The notes: generated by a model not told the origin, from the letters alone. Positions 18,412 through 28,415 are shown, counted from the stretch's first letter. The stretch: 47,719 bases of DNA from an uncultured Methylocystaceae bacterium (GCA_937870755.1 CALMZV010000085.1:1-47719), one strand, 5' to 3'. Translations and numbers: made by a program.

Positions 18412-19469
18412 GCGGCGCCATCGACGTCGCCTTCCGCGGCAGGCTCGGCGCGTTCGAACTCGACGCCGCCTTCATCGCGCCGGCGCACGGCGTGACGGGC
18501 CTGTTCGGCCCGTCGGGCTGCGGCAAGACGAGCGTGCTGCGCGCCATTGCCGGCCTCACGCGGCTCGAGAACGGGCGCTGCAAGGTGAATGGCGAAATCT
18601 GGCAGGAGGGCGCGGCGTTCACGCCCACGCACAAGCGCGCCATCGGCTATGTGTTTCAGGAGCCGAGCCTGTTTCCCCATCTCGATGTGCGCGCGAACCT
18701 GACGTTCGGCGCCGGGCGCGGCGGCGGCGTGTCGTTCGACGAAGCGGTGGAGCTGCTCGGTCTTGCGCCGCTCGTCGATCGCGCGCCCCACAACCTGTCG
18801 GGCGGCGAGCGCCAGCGCGTCGCCATCGGGCGCGCGCTGCTGTCGCAGCCGAAACTGCTGCTGATGGACGAACCGCTCGCCGCGCTCGACCGCGCCGCGA
18901 AAGACGACATATTGCCGTTTCTCGAACGACTGCACGACCGACTGGCGTTGCCGGTCGTCTATGTCAGCCACGACATGGCGGAGGTGGAACGGCTGGCCGA
19001 CCATCTCGTGCTGATGGAAGCGGGCAGGGTGCGCGCGACCGGCCCGCTCGCCGAATTGCAGAGCGATCCGGCGCTGCCGCTCGCCGCCGCGCGCGAGGCC
19101 TCCGTCAGTCTCGATGCGACGGTGGAGAGTTACGACGCGACCTACGGGCTTTCGACGCTGGTCGTGGACGGCGTGCGGTTTCAGGTTCCCACCCCGCCGC
19201 AGAAACCGGGCGACCGCCGGCGCCTGCGGATCGCGGCCGGCAACGTGTCGCTCGCGCGCACCGCGGCGCACGACAGCACCATCCTCAACGTGCTGCCGGC
19301 CCGCATCCTCTCTCACGCCGCCGGGCCTTACGAGGTGGTGGCGGTGCTGGGCCTGGGCGCGGGCGCGCGGCTGCTCGCGCGCGTGACACGCCGCTCGTGG
19401 GACCATCTGGCGCTGGCCGCGGGGGACGAGATCTACGCGCAGGTGAAAAGCGTGTCGCTGGCGCGGTAG
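18408..19469 (+). CDS. modC: Molybdate ABC transporter, ATPase
   Basis: A 353-residue ABC ATPase with Walker [11 protein letters not shown]-loop [10 protein letters not shown], signature LSGGERQRV, Walker B LLLMDEP and H-loop VSHD. The C-terminal ~65 residues form a Mop/TOBE regulatory domain ([17 protein letters not shown]), as usual for ModC. It is the last gene of modABC. Confidence 0.96.
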   Translation: MSGAIDVAFRGRLGAFELDAAFIAPAHGVTGLFGPSGCGKTSVLRAIAGLTRLENGRCKVNGEIWQEGAAFTPTHKRAIGYVFQEPSLFPHLDVRANLTFGAGRGGGVSFDEAVELLGLAPLVDRAPHNLSGGERQRVAIGRALLSQPKLLLMDEPLAALDRAAKDDILPFLERLHDRLALPVVYVSHDMAEVERLADHLVLMEAGRVRATGPLAELQSDPALPLAAAREASVSLDATVESYDATYGLSTLVVDGVRFQVPTPPQKPGDRRRLRIAAGNVSLARTAAHDSTILNVLPARILSHAAGPYEVVAVLGLGAGARLLARVTRRSWDHLALAAGDEIYAQVKSVSLAR

Positions 19470-19470
19470 G

Positions 19471-19968
19471 CTATTCGGTGGTCTTGCCGTCGAAATGTCT
19501 GCCCGCCGTTTCGGCGTCCTTGCGGGTGGCGTGGACGAGCTTGTCCGCGTGTTCCGGCGGCCCGTAGATCGTATAGAGCTTCAGCTCTTTGGAGCCGGTG
19601 TTGACCACGTTGTGGCGGGCGCCGGCGGGCACGATGAACGCGTCGTCGTCGCCAACTTTGGTGGCCTTGCCGTCGATCCGCACTTCCCCGTCGCCGGATT
19701 CGATCCGGAAAAACTGGTCGATTCCCTCGTGCGTCTCCTCTCCGATCTCCTCGCCGGGCTTGAGCGTCATCAGCACGAGCTGGAGGTTCTTGCCGGTGTA
19801 GAGGACGCGGCGAAAATCCCTGTTGGACGTGGTGAGCTTCTCGATGTCGCCGATGAAACCCTTCTTGGGCGCCTGCGCGGCGGCCGGAGCGGGCGAGGCG
19901 ACCTGAGCCAGAAGGACCGCGCCGCTTGCGGCGAGCGCGAACAAACCTGAGGAAAGAACGGAAGCCAT
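19471..19968 (-). CDS. Secreted single-domain cupin
   Basis: A 165-residue protein with an N-terminal signal peptide (hydrophobic LFALAASGAVLLA then APAAAQA). A cupin barrel follows, with motif 1 EEIGEETHEGIDQFFRIESG and motif 2 DDAFIVPAGARHNVVN; conserved His and Glu could bind one metal. The start at 19968 follows AGGAG. Periplasmic location is unusual for small cupins, most of which are cytoplasmic. Function unknown. Confidence 0.85.
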   Translation of the reverse strand: MASVLSSGLFALAASGAVLLAQVASPAPAAAQAPKKGFIGDIEKLTTSNRDFRRVLYTGKNLQLVLMTLKPGEEIGEETHEGIDQFFRIESGDGEVRIDGKATKVGDDDAFIVPAGARHNVVNTGSKELKLYTIYGPPEHADKLVHATRKDAETAGRHFDGKTTE

Positions 19969-20355
19969 GCGAAATCTCCTGAAGCGGCGGCGAAACCACG
20001 ACGAACTGTTTCGCCGCGTCTTCCCGCCGATGGGATGAGTCGCATCTAGGCGCCGCCCGACCGAAAGCCAGTTCGGCCGGCTGGCGCAAAACGCCGCATA
20101 GCCAAGACGCGCTTGTTGAACGTGCCCGGCATATCCTTTGGAAGATTGCACAAGGTCACTTGCCGAAGGTTGCTGTCGCGGGTTTGGCGTCGCAAGCGAC
20201 AACCATTCAATCGGCTTTGAGCGCAGCCGGGCTTGGAAGTTTGAATACGACAACGCGCGGCGTATTGGCCGTGCCCCAGTATGCCTTTGCTACCTTCCAA
20301 CGGAATGAAATTGGTACGAAACTGCCAATAGTCTAACAATCGAATCGTTTTAGGC
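19969..20355. other. Island-edge region without an intact gene
   Basis: The first part is GC-rich leader of the cupin gene; composition then drifts toward AT. On the + strand one frame is open from before 20043 to TAA at 20334-20336 and reads as a protein-like segment, but has no convincing start. I treat it as a possible gene remnant next to the AT-rich orphan gene. Confidence 0.4.
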
Positions 20356-21459
20356 ATGGCGCATCGACCTATCGGCATCATCGACCCGGACCGATTGAAA
20401 TTAATGCCGCAGCGTTGTCACGCTGCGCACGAGTTCTGTTTTAGATTGCATGATCAAATGTTGCAGCTCTTGGCGGAAGGCGAGGCGCGTAAAGTAGCAA
20501 ACGTTGTTGTCAAATTTCAGTCCGTAGAAGAATCAAAAGCGTTCGCTGAATCGGATGACACTCTAACTTTTTTGCTTCAATCTGGTTATGCGGATGCGCA
20601 CAAAAGAATTGTGTTGAATAAGGTTACGATGGCGCTTTTTTCAGACTTCCTTCATTTTATATATGAGGCGCTTGTAACATTTGAAAAAAAGAAATTTGCG
20701 GTTTCAATGTCGTTGCTCCGCAAGCCTCTTCGTGAAACTTTGATGTTCGCGACTTGGATGAAGGCTGACAGTGTGGATTTTTATGATAGACTTAGAGCGT
20801 CGCCTGCTGACTTAATGGAAAGCAATTATCTGACACCTGAACGCCGAAAAAAATTAATCAACGGCGCTATTTCAGCTTGCAAAGGAATGAATTTCGCGAG
20901 TGCTGATAAAATATACCATATTATTTATGATAAATCCAACGATTTCGGATTTGCAAGGCTTTTCGATAAAGCTACGCACCTAGTTACTAGCCATCCAAAA
21001 CTTCGTACAGAAGAATTAAATTTGAATTTCATTTTCAAAAATCCGACAGACAACGATCTATATTATACGATATATGCAGATTTGGCATATATCCTTGTGT
21101 ATGGCAATGTTCTTATGATTTCACTATTTTCAGAGATGTCCGATATCGACGATAAGTATCTTGATTTTATTCTTATGAGTTCGCTGGGAGCTTACTCGTC
21201 ATTATTTCAAGACGGCCGCAACCCGATTGCGGACAATTTGAACCGACTTCTTCGAGAGTTTTTACATTGCCCGCACTGCGGTAGCCCGGTTCGTATACGG
21301 AAGGCAAACGCTCCACATTTCTTCCTGACTGAAACGCTCGATTGCACCAAGTGTGGCTTGGATCACACCTTTCCATTGCATTGGCTCATGTCGAAATCGA
21401 AATTCAAACTGACCGATGATCGGCGTTCGGTCGCGGAAGAAGCGTCAGTAGGTAGTTAG
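20356..21459 (+). CDS. AT-rich orphan protein, helical with C-terminal zinc ribbon
   Basis: A 367-residue protein of unknown function. Most of it is predicted helical by eye, including a LLRKPLRETLMFATWM segment reminiscent of DUF5677-like proteins (weak inference). The C-terminus has CPHCGSP...DCTKCGLDH, a four-Cys zinc ribbon. The gene is visibly far more AT-rich than all its neighbours and uses A/T-ending codons, indicating recent transfer. It ends about 45 bases from the 3' end of a tRNA-Ser gene, a common integration point. No integrase or transposase is visible next to it. A lone defence or stress role is possible but unproven. Confidence 0.78.
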   Translation: MAHRPIGIIDPDRLKLMPQRCHAAHEFCFRLHDQMLQLLAEGEARKVANVVVKFQSVEESKAFAESDDTLTFLLQSGYADAHKRIVLNKVTMALFSDFLHFIYEALVTFEKKKFAVSMSLLRKPLRETLMFATWMKADSVDFYDRLRASPADLMESNYLTPERRKKLINGAISACKGMNFASADKIYHIIYDKSNDFGFARLFDKATHLVTSHPKLRTEELNLNFIFKNPTDNDLYYTIYADLAYILVYGNVLMISLFSEMSDIDDKYLDFILMSSLGAYSSLFQDGRNPIADNLNRLLREFLHCPHCGSPVRIRKANAPHFFLTETLDCTKCGLDHTFPLHWLMSKSKFKLTDDRRSVAEEASVGS

Positions 21460-21504
21460 TAGAAACCCACAAATGCGAGAAAATACAATAAAATCAATGG
21501 CGAT

Positions 21505-21594
21505 TGGTGGAAGGGGTGGGATTCGAACCCACGGTGAACTTGCGCCCACGGCGGTTTTCAAGACCGCTGCCTTAAACCACTCGGCCACCCTTCC
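21505..21594 (-). tRNA. tRNA-Ser(UGA)
   Basis: On the minus strand the 7-bp acceptor arms GGAAGGG/CCCTTCC, the D arm GTGGCCGAGTGG, anticodon UGA in CTTGAAA (21558-21560), a long variable arm typical of tRNA-Ser, and the T-arm GGTTCGAATCC are all present. Discriminator A is followed by an encoded CCA. It reads UCA codons. Confidence 0.95.
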
Positions 21595-22144
21595 CGGCGC
21601 CGGCGCTTCGGCCGGCGCGCCAGCCATATCGCAGGCGCACGGGGAAGGCGAGCGGGCGGGCGCAACTTCGTCTTTCGTGCGGCGTTGCGCCGCGAAAGGC
21701 GCCGCGCCACATGCGTGGAGCCAATAAATATGACGCGAATGCAATTGGATAGCAGCCATCCTTCAACCAATGCTGCGCCTCAATTGCGACCTTCGCTTCA
21801 TCGGCGCGCCGCATTTCCGTCACATTGAAAACGGTCTATGCTTCGGCAAATCGCGGCGGAGTTCGCGAGTCCGGATAGCGGGGTCAGGAAACGGCGACGG
21901 TTCTCGTCGGCCGCCTCTCGGCTTTGCACGAAACGATCGGCCATGCGCGGCAGGTCCGCGGTCGCGGCCGGGCGACCTTTGTGGGCGACCTTGGTGGGCG
22001 ACCTTTGTGGGCGACCTTAAAGGTCGCTTAAAGGAAATGTTGCATTTTGACCGCGCCGGGCATCTCGGTTCGTGCGGTCGTCGAGGGGGCTGCGACGTGA
22101 CGAAATCCCAGCATGTGTCGATTAGCCAGCGTCGTGCGTCTTTC
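21595..22144. other. 550-base intergenic region between tRNA-Ser and rlpA
   Basis: No gene is supported here. It contains the tRNA promoter on the minus strand, a GC-rich middle section, and the 13-bp tandem repeat cluster annotated separately. A GTG at 22097 preceded by GAGGGGG is an alternative rlpA start. Confidence 0.6.
21972..22027. repeat. 13-bp tandem repeats ending in an inverted copy
   Basis: Three and a half copies of GCGACCTTTGTGG run head to tail from 21972 to 22018, the second copy with one change. The last partial copy is joined to its inverse, giving the palindrome GCGACCTTAAAGGTCGC (22011-22027). Confidence 0.85.
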
Positions 22145-23035
22145 ATGCATCTGAAACATTCCGGGCCCCGCGTCGGGCTCGCGCTTTTCGCCGCCGCCGC
22201 GCTCGCCGGCTGTGCGCAGAACCATCAGCGCATGGCCGCGCAAGGGACGAGCGGGGGCGTTGATCCGAAATACGGCGTGTCCGCCAGTCCGCGCGTGGTC
22301 GCCGACGGGCAGGACGTGCCCAAGGGCGGCGGCAAATATCATGTCGGCAGGCCCTATACGATCGCCGGCAAGACCTATTATCCGAGCGAACGCGCCATCG
22401 TCTCAACCGGCGTCGCCTCCTGGTACGGGGCCGATTTCCATGGCCGCAAGACGGCCAACGGCGAGATTTTCGACCGCAACTCGATCACCGCCGCGCATCC
22501 CACCATGCCGCTGCCGTCTTATGCGCGCGTGACCAACCTGCGCAATTCCTATTCGATCGTCGTGCGCGTGAACGATCGCGGGCCCTATCACGGCGGCCGC
22601 GTGATGGACGTGTCGCAGCGCGTCGCCCATGCGCTCGATTTCAAGCACCACGGCACCGCGCGCGTGCGCGTGGAATATCTGACGCGAGCGGGACTGGCCG
22701 GCTCCGACGACCGGCGGCTGATGGCCAGTCTGCGCACCGACGGCGCGCCAGCCACGCTCGACGGCGTTCCGACCCTCGCGCCGACGATGGTGGCCGAACG
22801 GCCGCCGGAGCGGCCGCGTTTGGCGGCGACGCAGCCCGCGCCGCGCGACGCCGAGCGCGCGATCGAGCCGGACGACGAGGGCGAGACCAGCGTCGCGCCG
22901 TCCACGCCGGCGCGCGCCGGCGGCCCGCCGACCGGGGCGCAGCTCGCCTATGCGGCGCCGCTGCCGCCTTCGCGGCCGTTCGACCTCGGCACGATTCCCG
23001 GCGCCGGCGTTCCGATCGGGCCTTCGCGACGCTGA
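22145..23035 (+). CDS. rlpA: Septal ring lytic transglycosylase RlpA family lipoprotein
   Basis: A 296-residue lipoprotein. The ATG at 22145 gives a standard lipoprotein signal with lipobox LAGC. The double-psi beta-barrel domain follows, with GVASWYGADFHGRKTANGE, AAHPTMPLPSYARVTN and VRVNDRGPYHGGRVMDVS, including the catalytic-type Asp and Glu. The C-terminal third is Pro/Ala-rich and lacks a recognisable SPOR domain. A GTG at 22097 with a better Shine-Dalgarno would give an atypically long n-region. The enzyme cleaves denuded glycan strands of peptidoglycan in the family prototype. It sits directly before a DD-carboxypeptidase gene, as usual in Hyphomicrobiales. Confidence 0.9.
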   Translation: MHLKHSGPRVGLALFAAAALAGCAQNHQRMAAQGTSGGVDPKYGVSASPRVVADGQDVPKGGGKYHVGRPYTIAGKTYYPSERAIVSTGVASWYGADFHGRKTANGEIFDRNSITAAHPTMPLPSYARVTNLRNSYSIVVRVNDRGPYHGGRVMDVSQRVAHALDFKHHGTARVRVEYLTRAGLAGSDDRRLMASLRTDGAPATLDGVPTLAPTMVAERPPERPRLAATQPAPRDAERAIEPDDEGETSVAPSTPARAGGPPTGAQLAYAAPLPPSRPFDLGTIPGAGVPIGPSRR

Positions 23036-23112
23036 TTTCGCCCGACTTTTTTTAAGCATCCGCTCCAGCTACACTCGCGCGGCGCCTGTCGTGCGCCTGT
23101 TCCGGAGTTCGT

Positions 23113-24291
23113 ATGTCCGCCCGTTCGCCGCGTCTGTCCCTGATCGCCATCTGCGCGCTGGCGCTTGCGGCCGCCCCGGCCGCCGCCCAGTCGGTGCAGA
23201 CCAATTGCAGACAGGCCGTGCTGATGGACGCGGAGAGCCACGCGTTCCTTTACGAGCGCGGGGCGGACGAACTGGCGTCTCCCGCCTCGCTCGCCAAGAT
23301 CATGACGGCGGAAATCCTGTTCGGCCTCATCAAGGCGGGCAAGGTTTCGCTGGAGGACACCTATCCCATTTCGGAATATGCGTGGCGCACGGGCGGGGCG
23401 CCGTCGCGCGGCTCCACCATGTTCGCGCAATTGAACAGCCGCGTGCGGGTGGAGGACCTTATCCGCGGCCTCGTCATCATGTCCGGCAACGATGCGGCGA
23501 TCGCCCTGGCGGAGGGAATTGCGGGCACGGAAGAGGCCTTCGGGCTGATGATGACCAAGCGCGCGCGCGAACTGGGGCTGCGGTCGTCGACCTTCACCAA
23601 TCCATGGGGGAGAAGCGATCCGGGCCAGAAGGTCACCATGCGCGAGATGGCGCTGCTGTCGGACCATCTCATCAAGACCTATCCCGATCTCTACCGCTAT
23701 TTCGCGGAGAAGGATTTCACCTGGAACAAGATCACGCAGGCCAACCGCAACCCGCTTCTGCTCTCCAACATCGGCGCCGACGGATTGAAGACCGGAAATA
23801 TCGATGAATCGGGCTTCGCCATCGTCGGTTCGGCGGTCGAGAACAACCAGCGGCTGATCGTGGCGCTCAACGGCTGCAAGACGGCGAGCGAACGGTCGGA
23901 CGACGCGCGCAAGCTGCTGCTGTGGGGGTTCCGTTCGTTCGAGCCGCGCACGATATTCGCGGCCGGCGAGGTGGTGGGGTCGGCCTCGGTCTACGGCGGG
24001 TCGCGGTCGGATGCGCCGCTCGTGTCGGAAAAGCCGATCAAGGTGTTTCTGCCGCGCGGATCGGGCGAACGGATAACGGCCAGGATCGTTTACGACGGGC
24101 CGCTCGTGCCGCCGGTCAAACAGGGCGCGACGGTGGCGCGGCTGAAGGTGATGCGCGGGCAGACGCTCGCGCTCGATGCGCCGCTGACGGCGGCCGAGGA
24201 CATTGGCGTCGGCTCGCTGCCGCGCCGCGCGTTCGACGCGAGCCTGGAACTCGCCGGCGGCCTCATCCGCAAGCACGTATTCAAGAAATGA
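23113..24291 (+). CDS. D-alanyl-D-alanine carboxypeptidase (PBP5/6 type)
   Basis: A 392-residue exported protein with a signal peptide (AAPAAAQS). The serine active-site motifs are S59-x-x-K62 (SLAK), S124-G-N126 and K226-T-G228. A PBP5-type C-terminal domain and an amphipathic end helix (AGGLIRKHVFKK) probably attach it to the outer face of the inner membrane. It trims the terminal D-Ala from peptidoglycan stem peptides. Its stop overlaps the tmk start (ATGA). Confidence 0.94.
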   Translation: MSARSPRLSLIAICALALAAAPAAAQSVQTNCRQAVLMDAESHAFLYERGADELASPASLAKIMTAEILFGLIKAGKVSLEDTYPISEYAWRTGGAPSRGSTMFAQLNSRVRVEDLIRGLVIMSGNDAAIALAEGIAGTEEAFGLMMTKRARELGLRSSTFTNPWGRSDPGQKVTMREMALLSDHLIKTYPDLYRYFAEKDFTWNKITQANRNPLLLSNIGADGLKTGNIDESGFAIVGSAVENNQRLIVALNGCKTASERSDDARKLLLWGFRSFEPRTIFAAGEVVGSASVYGGSRSDAPLVSEKPIKVFLPRGSGERITARIVYDGPLVPPVKQGATVARLKVMRGQTLALDAPLTAAEDIGVGSLPRRAFDASLELAGGLIRKHVFKK

Positions 24292-24950
24292 CGGGTTCGC
24301 GGGGCAGGTTCATCACATTCGAGGGCGGGGAGGGCGCCGGCAAGTCCACGCAGGTCGCCCGTCTCGTGGCGCGGCTCAAGGCGCACGGGATCGAGGCGGT
24401 GGCGACGCGCGAGCCGGGCGGCTCGCCGCGCGCGGAGGCGTTGCGCGCGTTCATTCTGTCGGGGCGCGCGAAACCGCTCGGGCCGGTCGGCGAAGCGGTG
24501 TTGTTCTCGGCCGCGCGGGCCGATCATGTGGATGTGCTGATCCGGCCGGCGATCGCGCGCGGGGCGTGGGTGGTGTGCGACCGGTTTTCGGATTCCACGC
24601 GCGCCTATCAGGGCGCGGCGGGCGCGGCCGATCCCGCGCTGATCGAGGCGTTGCAGCGCGTGGCGATCGCGGACATGGATCCGGACATGACGATTCTGAT
24701 GGACATCGCGCCCGAGATCGGCCTGGCGCGCGCCGAACAGAGACGCGGCGCGGACGGCGCCGACCGGTTCGAGGGCGAGGGGATCGCATTCCACCGCGCG
24801 CTGCGCCGGGCGTTTCTCGACATCGCCGGGCGCGCGCGCAAACGCATCGTGGTCGTGGACGCGAGCATGGAGGCCGACGCGCTCGAGGCGCAGATCTGGT
24901 CGCGGGTGAGCGAGCGGTTCGCGGCCGACCTGCGGAAGCAGGCCTCGTGA
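24288..24950 (+). CDS. tmk: Thymidylate kinase
   Basis: A 220-residue kinase that makes dTDP from dTMP. The P-loop is FEGGEGAGKST, the DRx motif VVCDRFSDST and the LID region RAEQRRGADGADRFE. Overlaps dacA-type gene upstream and holB downstream, so the three are translationally coupled. Confidence 0.97.
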   Translation: MTGSRGRFITFEGGEGAGKSTQVARLVARLKAHGIEAVATREPGGSPRAEALRAFILSGRAKPLGPVGEAVLFSAARADHVDVLIRPAIARGAWVVCDRFSDSTRAYQGAAGAADPALIEALQRVAIADMDPDMTILMDIAPEIGLARAEQRRGADGADRFEGEGIAFHRALRRAFLDIAGRARKRIVVVDASMEADALEAQIWSRVSERFAADLRKQAS

Positions 24951-26038
24951 AGGCGCCGCGCAAACGCGACGAGGTCGCGCCCGAAAGCGACGTGCAGCCG
25001 GACGCGCCGCCCCCCCGCCGCACCAGGCATTTCTTCGGCAATCCGGCCGCCGAGCGCGCGCTGCTCGACGCCTACCGATCCGGACGCATGCCGCACGCCT
25101 GGCTGATCGGCGGACGGCAGGGGATCGGCAAGGCGACGCTCGCCTGGCGAATGGCGCGGTTTCTTCTCGCCCATCCCGACGCCGACGCGCCGGAGGTGGA
25201 GCGCGCCGTCGATCTGTCGGTCGATCCCGATCATCGCGCCGCCCATCTGATCGAGTCGCTGGCCGCGCCCGATCTCGCGCTGCTGCGGCGCGAGTGGAAC
25301 ACGGAGCCGGACCCGCCGCGCCACTTCACGGAAATCCGCGTGCAGGACGTGCGGCGCATGCTCAACCTGTTCCGTCACAACGCGGCGGGCGGGGGCTGGC
25401 GCATCGCCATCGTCGATTGCGCGGACGATCTCAACCGCGCGAGCGCCAACGCGCTGTTGAAGATGATCGAGGAGCCGCCTGAAAAGTCGATCTTCCTGAT
25501 TGTCGCCCACCAGCCGGGCCGGCTTCTGCCGACCATCCGCTCGCGCTGCCGGCGGTTGATGCTGGAGCCGCTGAAGGAGCGCGACATCGTCGCCGCCATT
25601 TCCGCGTTCGATACGCCGCTCGCCGACACACCGCCGGAGACGATCGCGGCCGCCGCGCGCCGCGCCGACGGGTCGGTGACCAACGCCCTGCGCATTCTGG
25701 CGCGCCACGGCGCGGCCTCCACGCGCAAGCTGGAGGAGCTGTTGAAACAACTGCCGTCGGTCGACTGGAGCGTGGTGCAGACGCTGAGCGAGGACCTCGG
25801 CCGCAACAAGGCGGAAGCCGACTACAACGCGTTTCTGGACACGGTCTTCCAGTGGCTGGACACGCAGGTGCGCGCGCAGGCCGATGCGGGGCCGCGTCGC
25901 CTTGCGCCCTATGCACAGGTGTGGGAGAAGACCGCCGACGCCGCGCGCGCGGTGGAGATCTACAATCTCGACCGGCGCGCGCTGGTGCTTTCGATTTTCG
26001 AGGATCTCGGCGCGGCGGCCGCCGCCGCGCGGCGCTGA
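24947..26038 (+). CDS. holB: DNA polymerase III subunit delta'
   Basis: A 363-residue clamp-loader subunit starting at a GTG that overlaps the tmk stop. It has a P-loop-like GGRQGIGKAT, the IVDCADDLNRASANALLKMIEEPP region typical of delta', and an SRC motif (SRCRRL). The conserved tmk-holB-metG-tatD order supports the call. Confidence 0.95.
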   Translation: MKAPRKRDEVAPESDVQPDAPPPRRTRHFFGNPAAERALLDAYRSGRMPHAWLIGGRQGIGKATLAWRMARFLLAHPDADAPEVERAVDLSVDPDHRAAHLIESLAAPDLALLRREWNTEPDPPRHFTEIRVQDVRRMLNLFRHNAAGGGWRIAIVDCADDLNRASANALLKMIEEPPEKSIFLIVAHQPGRLLPTIRSRCRRLMLEPLKERDIVAAISAFDTPLADTPPETIAAAARRADGSVTNALRILARHGAASTRKLEELLKQLPSVDWSVVQTLSEDLGRNKAEADYNAFLDTVFQWLDTQVRAQADAGPRRLAPYAQVWEKTADAARAVEIYNLDRRALVLSIFEDLGAAAAAARR

Positions 26039-26070
26039 TCCCGGATCGCTCCTCCGCCCGAGGGTAAGAG

Positions 26071-27633
26071 ATGGCCGCGCGCACCTTCATGATTTCGACC
26101 GCCATCCCCTACGCCAACGGCGCGCCGCACATCGGCCACGCCTACGAGCGGATCGCCACCGACGCCATCGCCCGCTACAAACGGCTCGACGGGTTCGATA
26201 CGCTGTTCGTCACCGGCATGGACGAGCACGGCCTGAAAGTGCAGCAGACGGCGGCGAAGGCGGGCGTGACGCCGAGGGAATTCGTGGACCGGATCGCCGC
26301 CGAATTCGAAGCGATGGGCGACAAGCTGAATGCGCGCGCCGACGACATCGTGCGCACCACGCAGGAGCGCCACAGGAAATCCGTGCAGGCGATCTGGGAG
26401 GCGATGCAGGCGAACGGCGACATCTATCTCGCCAAATATTGCGGCTGGTACTCGGTCCGCGACGAAGCCTACTACGACGAGAGCGAACTGACCGAGGCGC
26501 CGGATGGGGCCAGGCGCGCGCCGACGGGCACGCCGGTCGAATGGATGGAGGAGGAAAGCTACTTCTTCCGCCTGTCGGCCTACGGCGAACGGCTGCTGGC
26601 GCACTACGAGAAGCATCCCGACTTCATCACGCCGGAGCACTACAGGAACGAGATCGTCGCCTTCGTGAAGCGCGGACTGGCGGACCTGTCCATCTCGCGC
26701 ACCACGTTCGACTGGGGCATTCCCGTGCCCGGCGATCCCAAACACGTGATGTATGTGTGGGTGGACGCGCTGACCAATTACATCACCGCCACCGGCTTTC
26801 CCGATCTCGCCGACGAACGGCGCAAATACTGGCCGTGCGACGCGCATGTGATCGGCAAGGACATCACGCGGTTCCACGCCATCTACTGGCCAGCCTTCCT
26901 GATGTCGGCCGGCCAGCCGTTGCCGAAACAGGTCGTGGTGCACGGGTTTCTGTTCAACCGCGGCGAGAAGATGTCGAAGTCGACCGGCAACGTCATCGGG
27001 CCGGACGATCTGATCGCGCAATACGGCCTCGATCCGGTGCGCTATTTCTTTCTGCGCGAAGTGTCGTTCGGGCAGGACGGGTCCTATTCGCACGAGGCGA
27101 TCGTCAACCGCATCAACGCCGATCTCGCCAACGACCTCGGCAATCTCGCGCAACGCTCGCTTTCGATGATCGCCAGGAACTGCGAGGGCAGGGCGCCGGA
27201 CTACGGCGCGCTGGAAGATGTCGACCGCGCGATCCTCGATCAGGCCTATGGGCTGGCCGCGCGCACGCATGCGGCGATGGAGACGTTCGCGCTGCATCAG
27301 GCGCTCGCAGAGATCTGGAAAGTGGTGGCGGACGCCAACCGTTATTTCGCGTCGCAGGAGCCGTGGACCAAGCGCAAGACCGATCCCGCCCGCATGGGCG
27401 CCGTGCTGGCGGTGACGGCCGAACTTCTGCGCGTGATCGCGATCCACGCGCAGCCGGCGATGCCGGGCTCGATGGCCGCGCTGCTCGATCTCGTCGCGCA
27501 GCCCCAGGACAAGCGTTCGTTCGCGCACGCGAGCGCCGCGCACCGTATCGCGCCGGGGACCGTGCTTCCGGCGCCCCGGCCGATTTTCCCGCGCTACGTC
27601 GAGCCGGAGGCCGGAGACGCGAAGGCAGGCTGA
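26071..27633 (+). CDS. metG: Methionyl-tRNA synthetase
   Basis: A 520-residue class I synthetase. HIGH is at residues 20-23 (PHIGHAYE), KMSKS at about 300-304. It lacks the four-Cys zinc knuckle of the E. coli form and the C-terminal dimerisation domain, as in many alphaproteobacterial enzymes. It charges tRNA-Met. The stop is two bases before tatD. Confidence 0.97.
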   Translation: MAARTFMISTAIPYANGAPHIGHAYERIATDAIARYKRLDGFDTLFVTGMDEHGLKVQQTAAKAGVTPREFVDRIAAEFEAMGDKLNARADDIVRTTQERHRKSVQAIWEAMQANGDIYLAKYCGWYSVRDEAYYDESELTEAPDGARRAPTGTPVEWMEEESYFFRLSAYGERLLAHYEKHPDFITPEHYRNEIVAFVKRGLADLSISRTTFDWGIPVPGDPKHVMYVWVDALTNYITATGFPDLADERRKYWPCDAHVIGKDITRFHAIYWPAFLMSAGQPLPKQVVVHGFLFNRGEKMSKSTGNVIGPDDLIAQYGLDPVRYFFLREVSFGQDGSYSHEAIVNRINADLANDLGNLAQRSLSMIARNCEGRAPDYGALEDVDRAILDQAYGLAARTHAAMETFALHQALAEIWKVVADANRYFASQEPWTKRKTDPARMGAVLAVTAELLRVIAIHAQPAMPGSMAALLDLVAQPQDKRSFAHASAAHRIAPGTVLPAPRPIFPRYVEPEAGDAKAG

Positions 27634-27635
27634 CC

Positions 27636-28415
27636 GTGCTCATCGACACGCATTGCCATCTCGATTTCGAGGAACTCGCCAACGATCGCGCGGGCGTGCT
27701 GGCGCGCGCGAAGGCCGCCGGCGTCTCGCGCATGATCACCATCTCGACGCAGGTGCGGAAATTCTCGACCTACGCCGCGATCGCCGAGGCGCACGACAAC
27801 GTGTTCTGCACGGTCGGCACGCATCCCCACCAGGCGCACGAGGAGCCGGAGGCGCGTGTGGACGACATCGTGCGGCTGGCGGCCCACCCCAAATGCGTGG
27901 GCGTCGGCGAGGCGGGGCTGGACTACCATTACGACCGCGCCCCGCGCGACGTGGCGGCGCGCGTGTTCCGCACGCATATCGCGGCCGCGCGCGAGAGCGG
28001 CCTGCCGCTCGTCATCCACGCGCGCGACGCCGACGAGGATGTGGGCGACATTCTGGAAGACGAGATGGGGAAGGGGGCCTTCAAGGCCCTGCTCCACTGT
28101 TTCACGGCTTCGCGGCGGCTGGCGGAGCGGGGGCTGGCGCTGGGGCTCCATGTGTCTTTCTCGGGCGTGGTGACCTTCAAGAATTCCGACGAACTGCGCG
28201 CGATCGCGCGCGACGTGCCAATGGACCGGCTGCTGGTGGAGACGGACGCGCCGTTTCTGGCCCCTGTCCCGTATCGTGGAAAACGCAACGAGCCGGCTTA
28301 TGTTGCGTCTACGGCAACAGTGCTGGCCGAGATCAAAAGCGTGACGCCGGCCGCGCTGGCGGCGGCCACGACCGCGAACGCGCTGCGGCTGTTCTCGAAA
28401 ATGCCGCCGCTATGA
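27636..28415 (+). CDS. tatD: TatD-family metal-dependent DNase
   Basis: A 259-residue TIM-barrel hydrolase starting at GTG. Metal ligands lie in IDTHCHLD, GEAGLDYHY, VIHARDADED, LLHCFTAS and LVETDAPFLAP. Members are 3'-5' exonucleases acting on DNA. It overlaps the next gene by ATGA. Confidence 0.94.
   Translation: MLIDTHCHLDFEELANDRAGVLARAKAAGVSRMITISTQVRKFSTYAAIAEAHDNVFCTVGTHPHQAHEEPEARVDDIVRLAAHPKCVGVGEAGLDYHYDRAPRDVAARVFRTHIAAARESGLPLVIHARDADEDVGDILEDEMGKGAFKALLHCFTASRRLAERGLALGLHVSFSGVVTFKNSDELRAIARDVPMDRLLVETDAPFLAPVPYRGKRNEPAYVASTATVLAEIKSVTPAALAAATTANALRLFSKMPPL

Noticed and set aside
19969-20355. A direct repeat of the tRNA-Ser 3' end marking the far end of an integrated element
   Set aside because: I could not find a copy of the tRNA 3' sequence left of the AT-rich gene.
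21971-22030. CRISPR array
   Set aside because: Units are only 13 bp with no spacers, and no cas genes are present.
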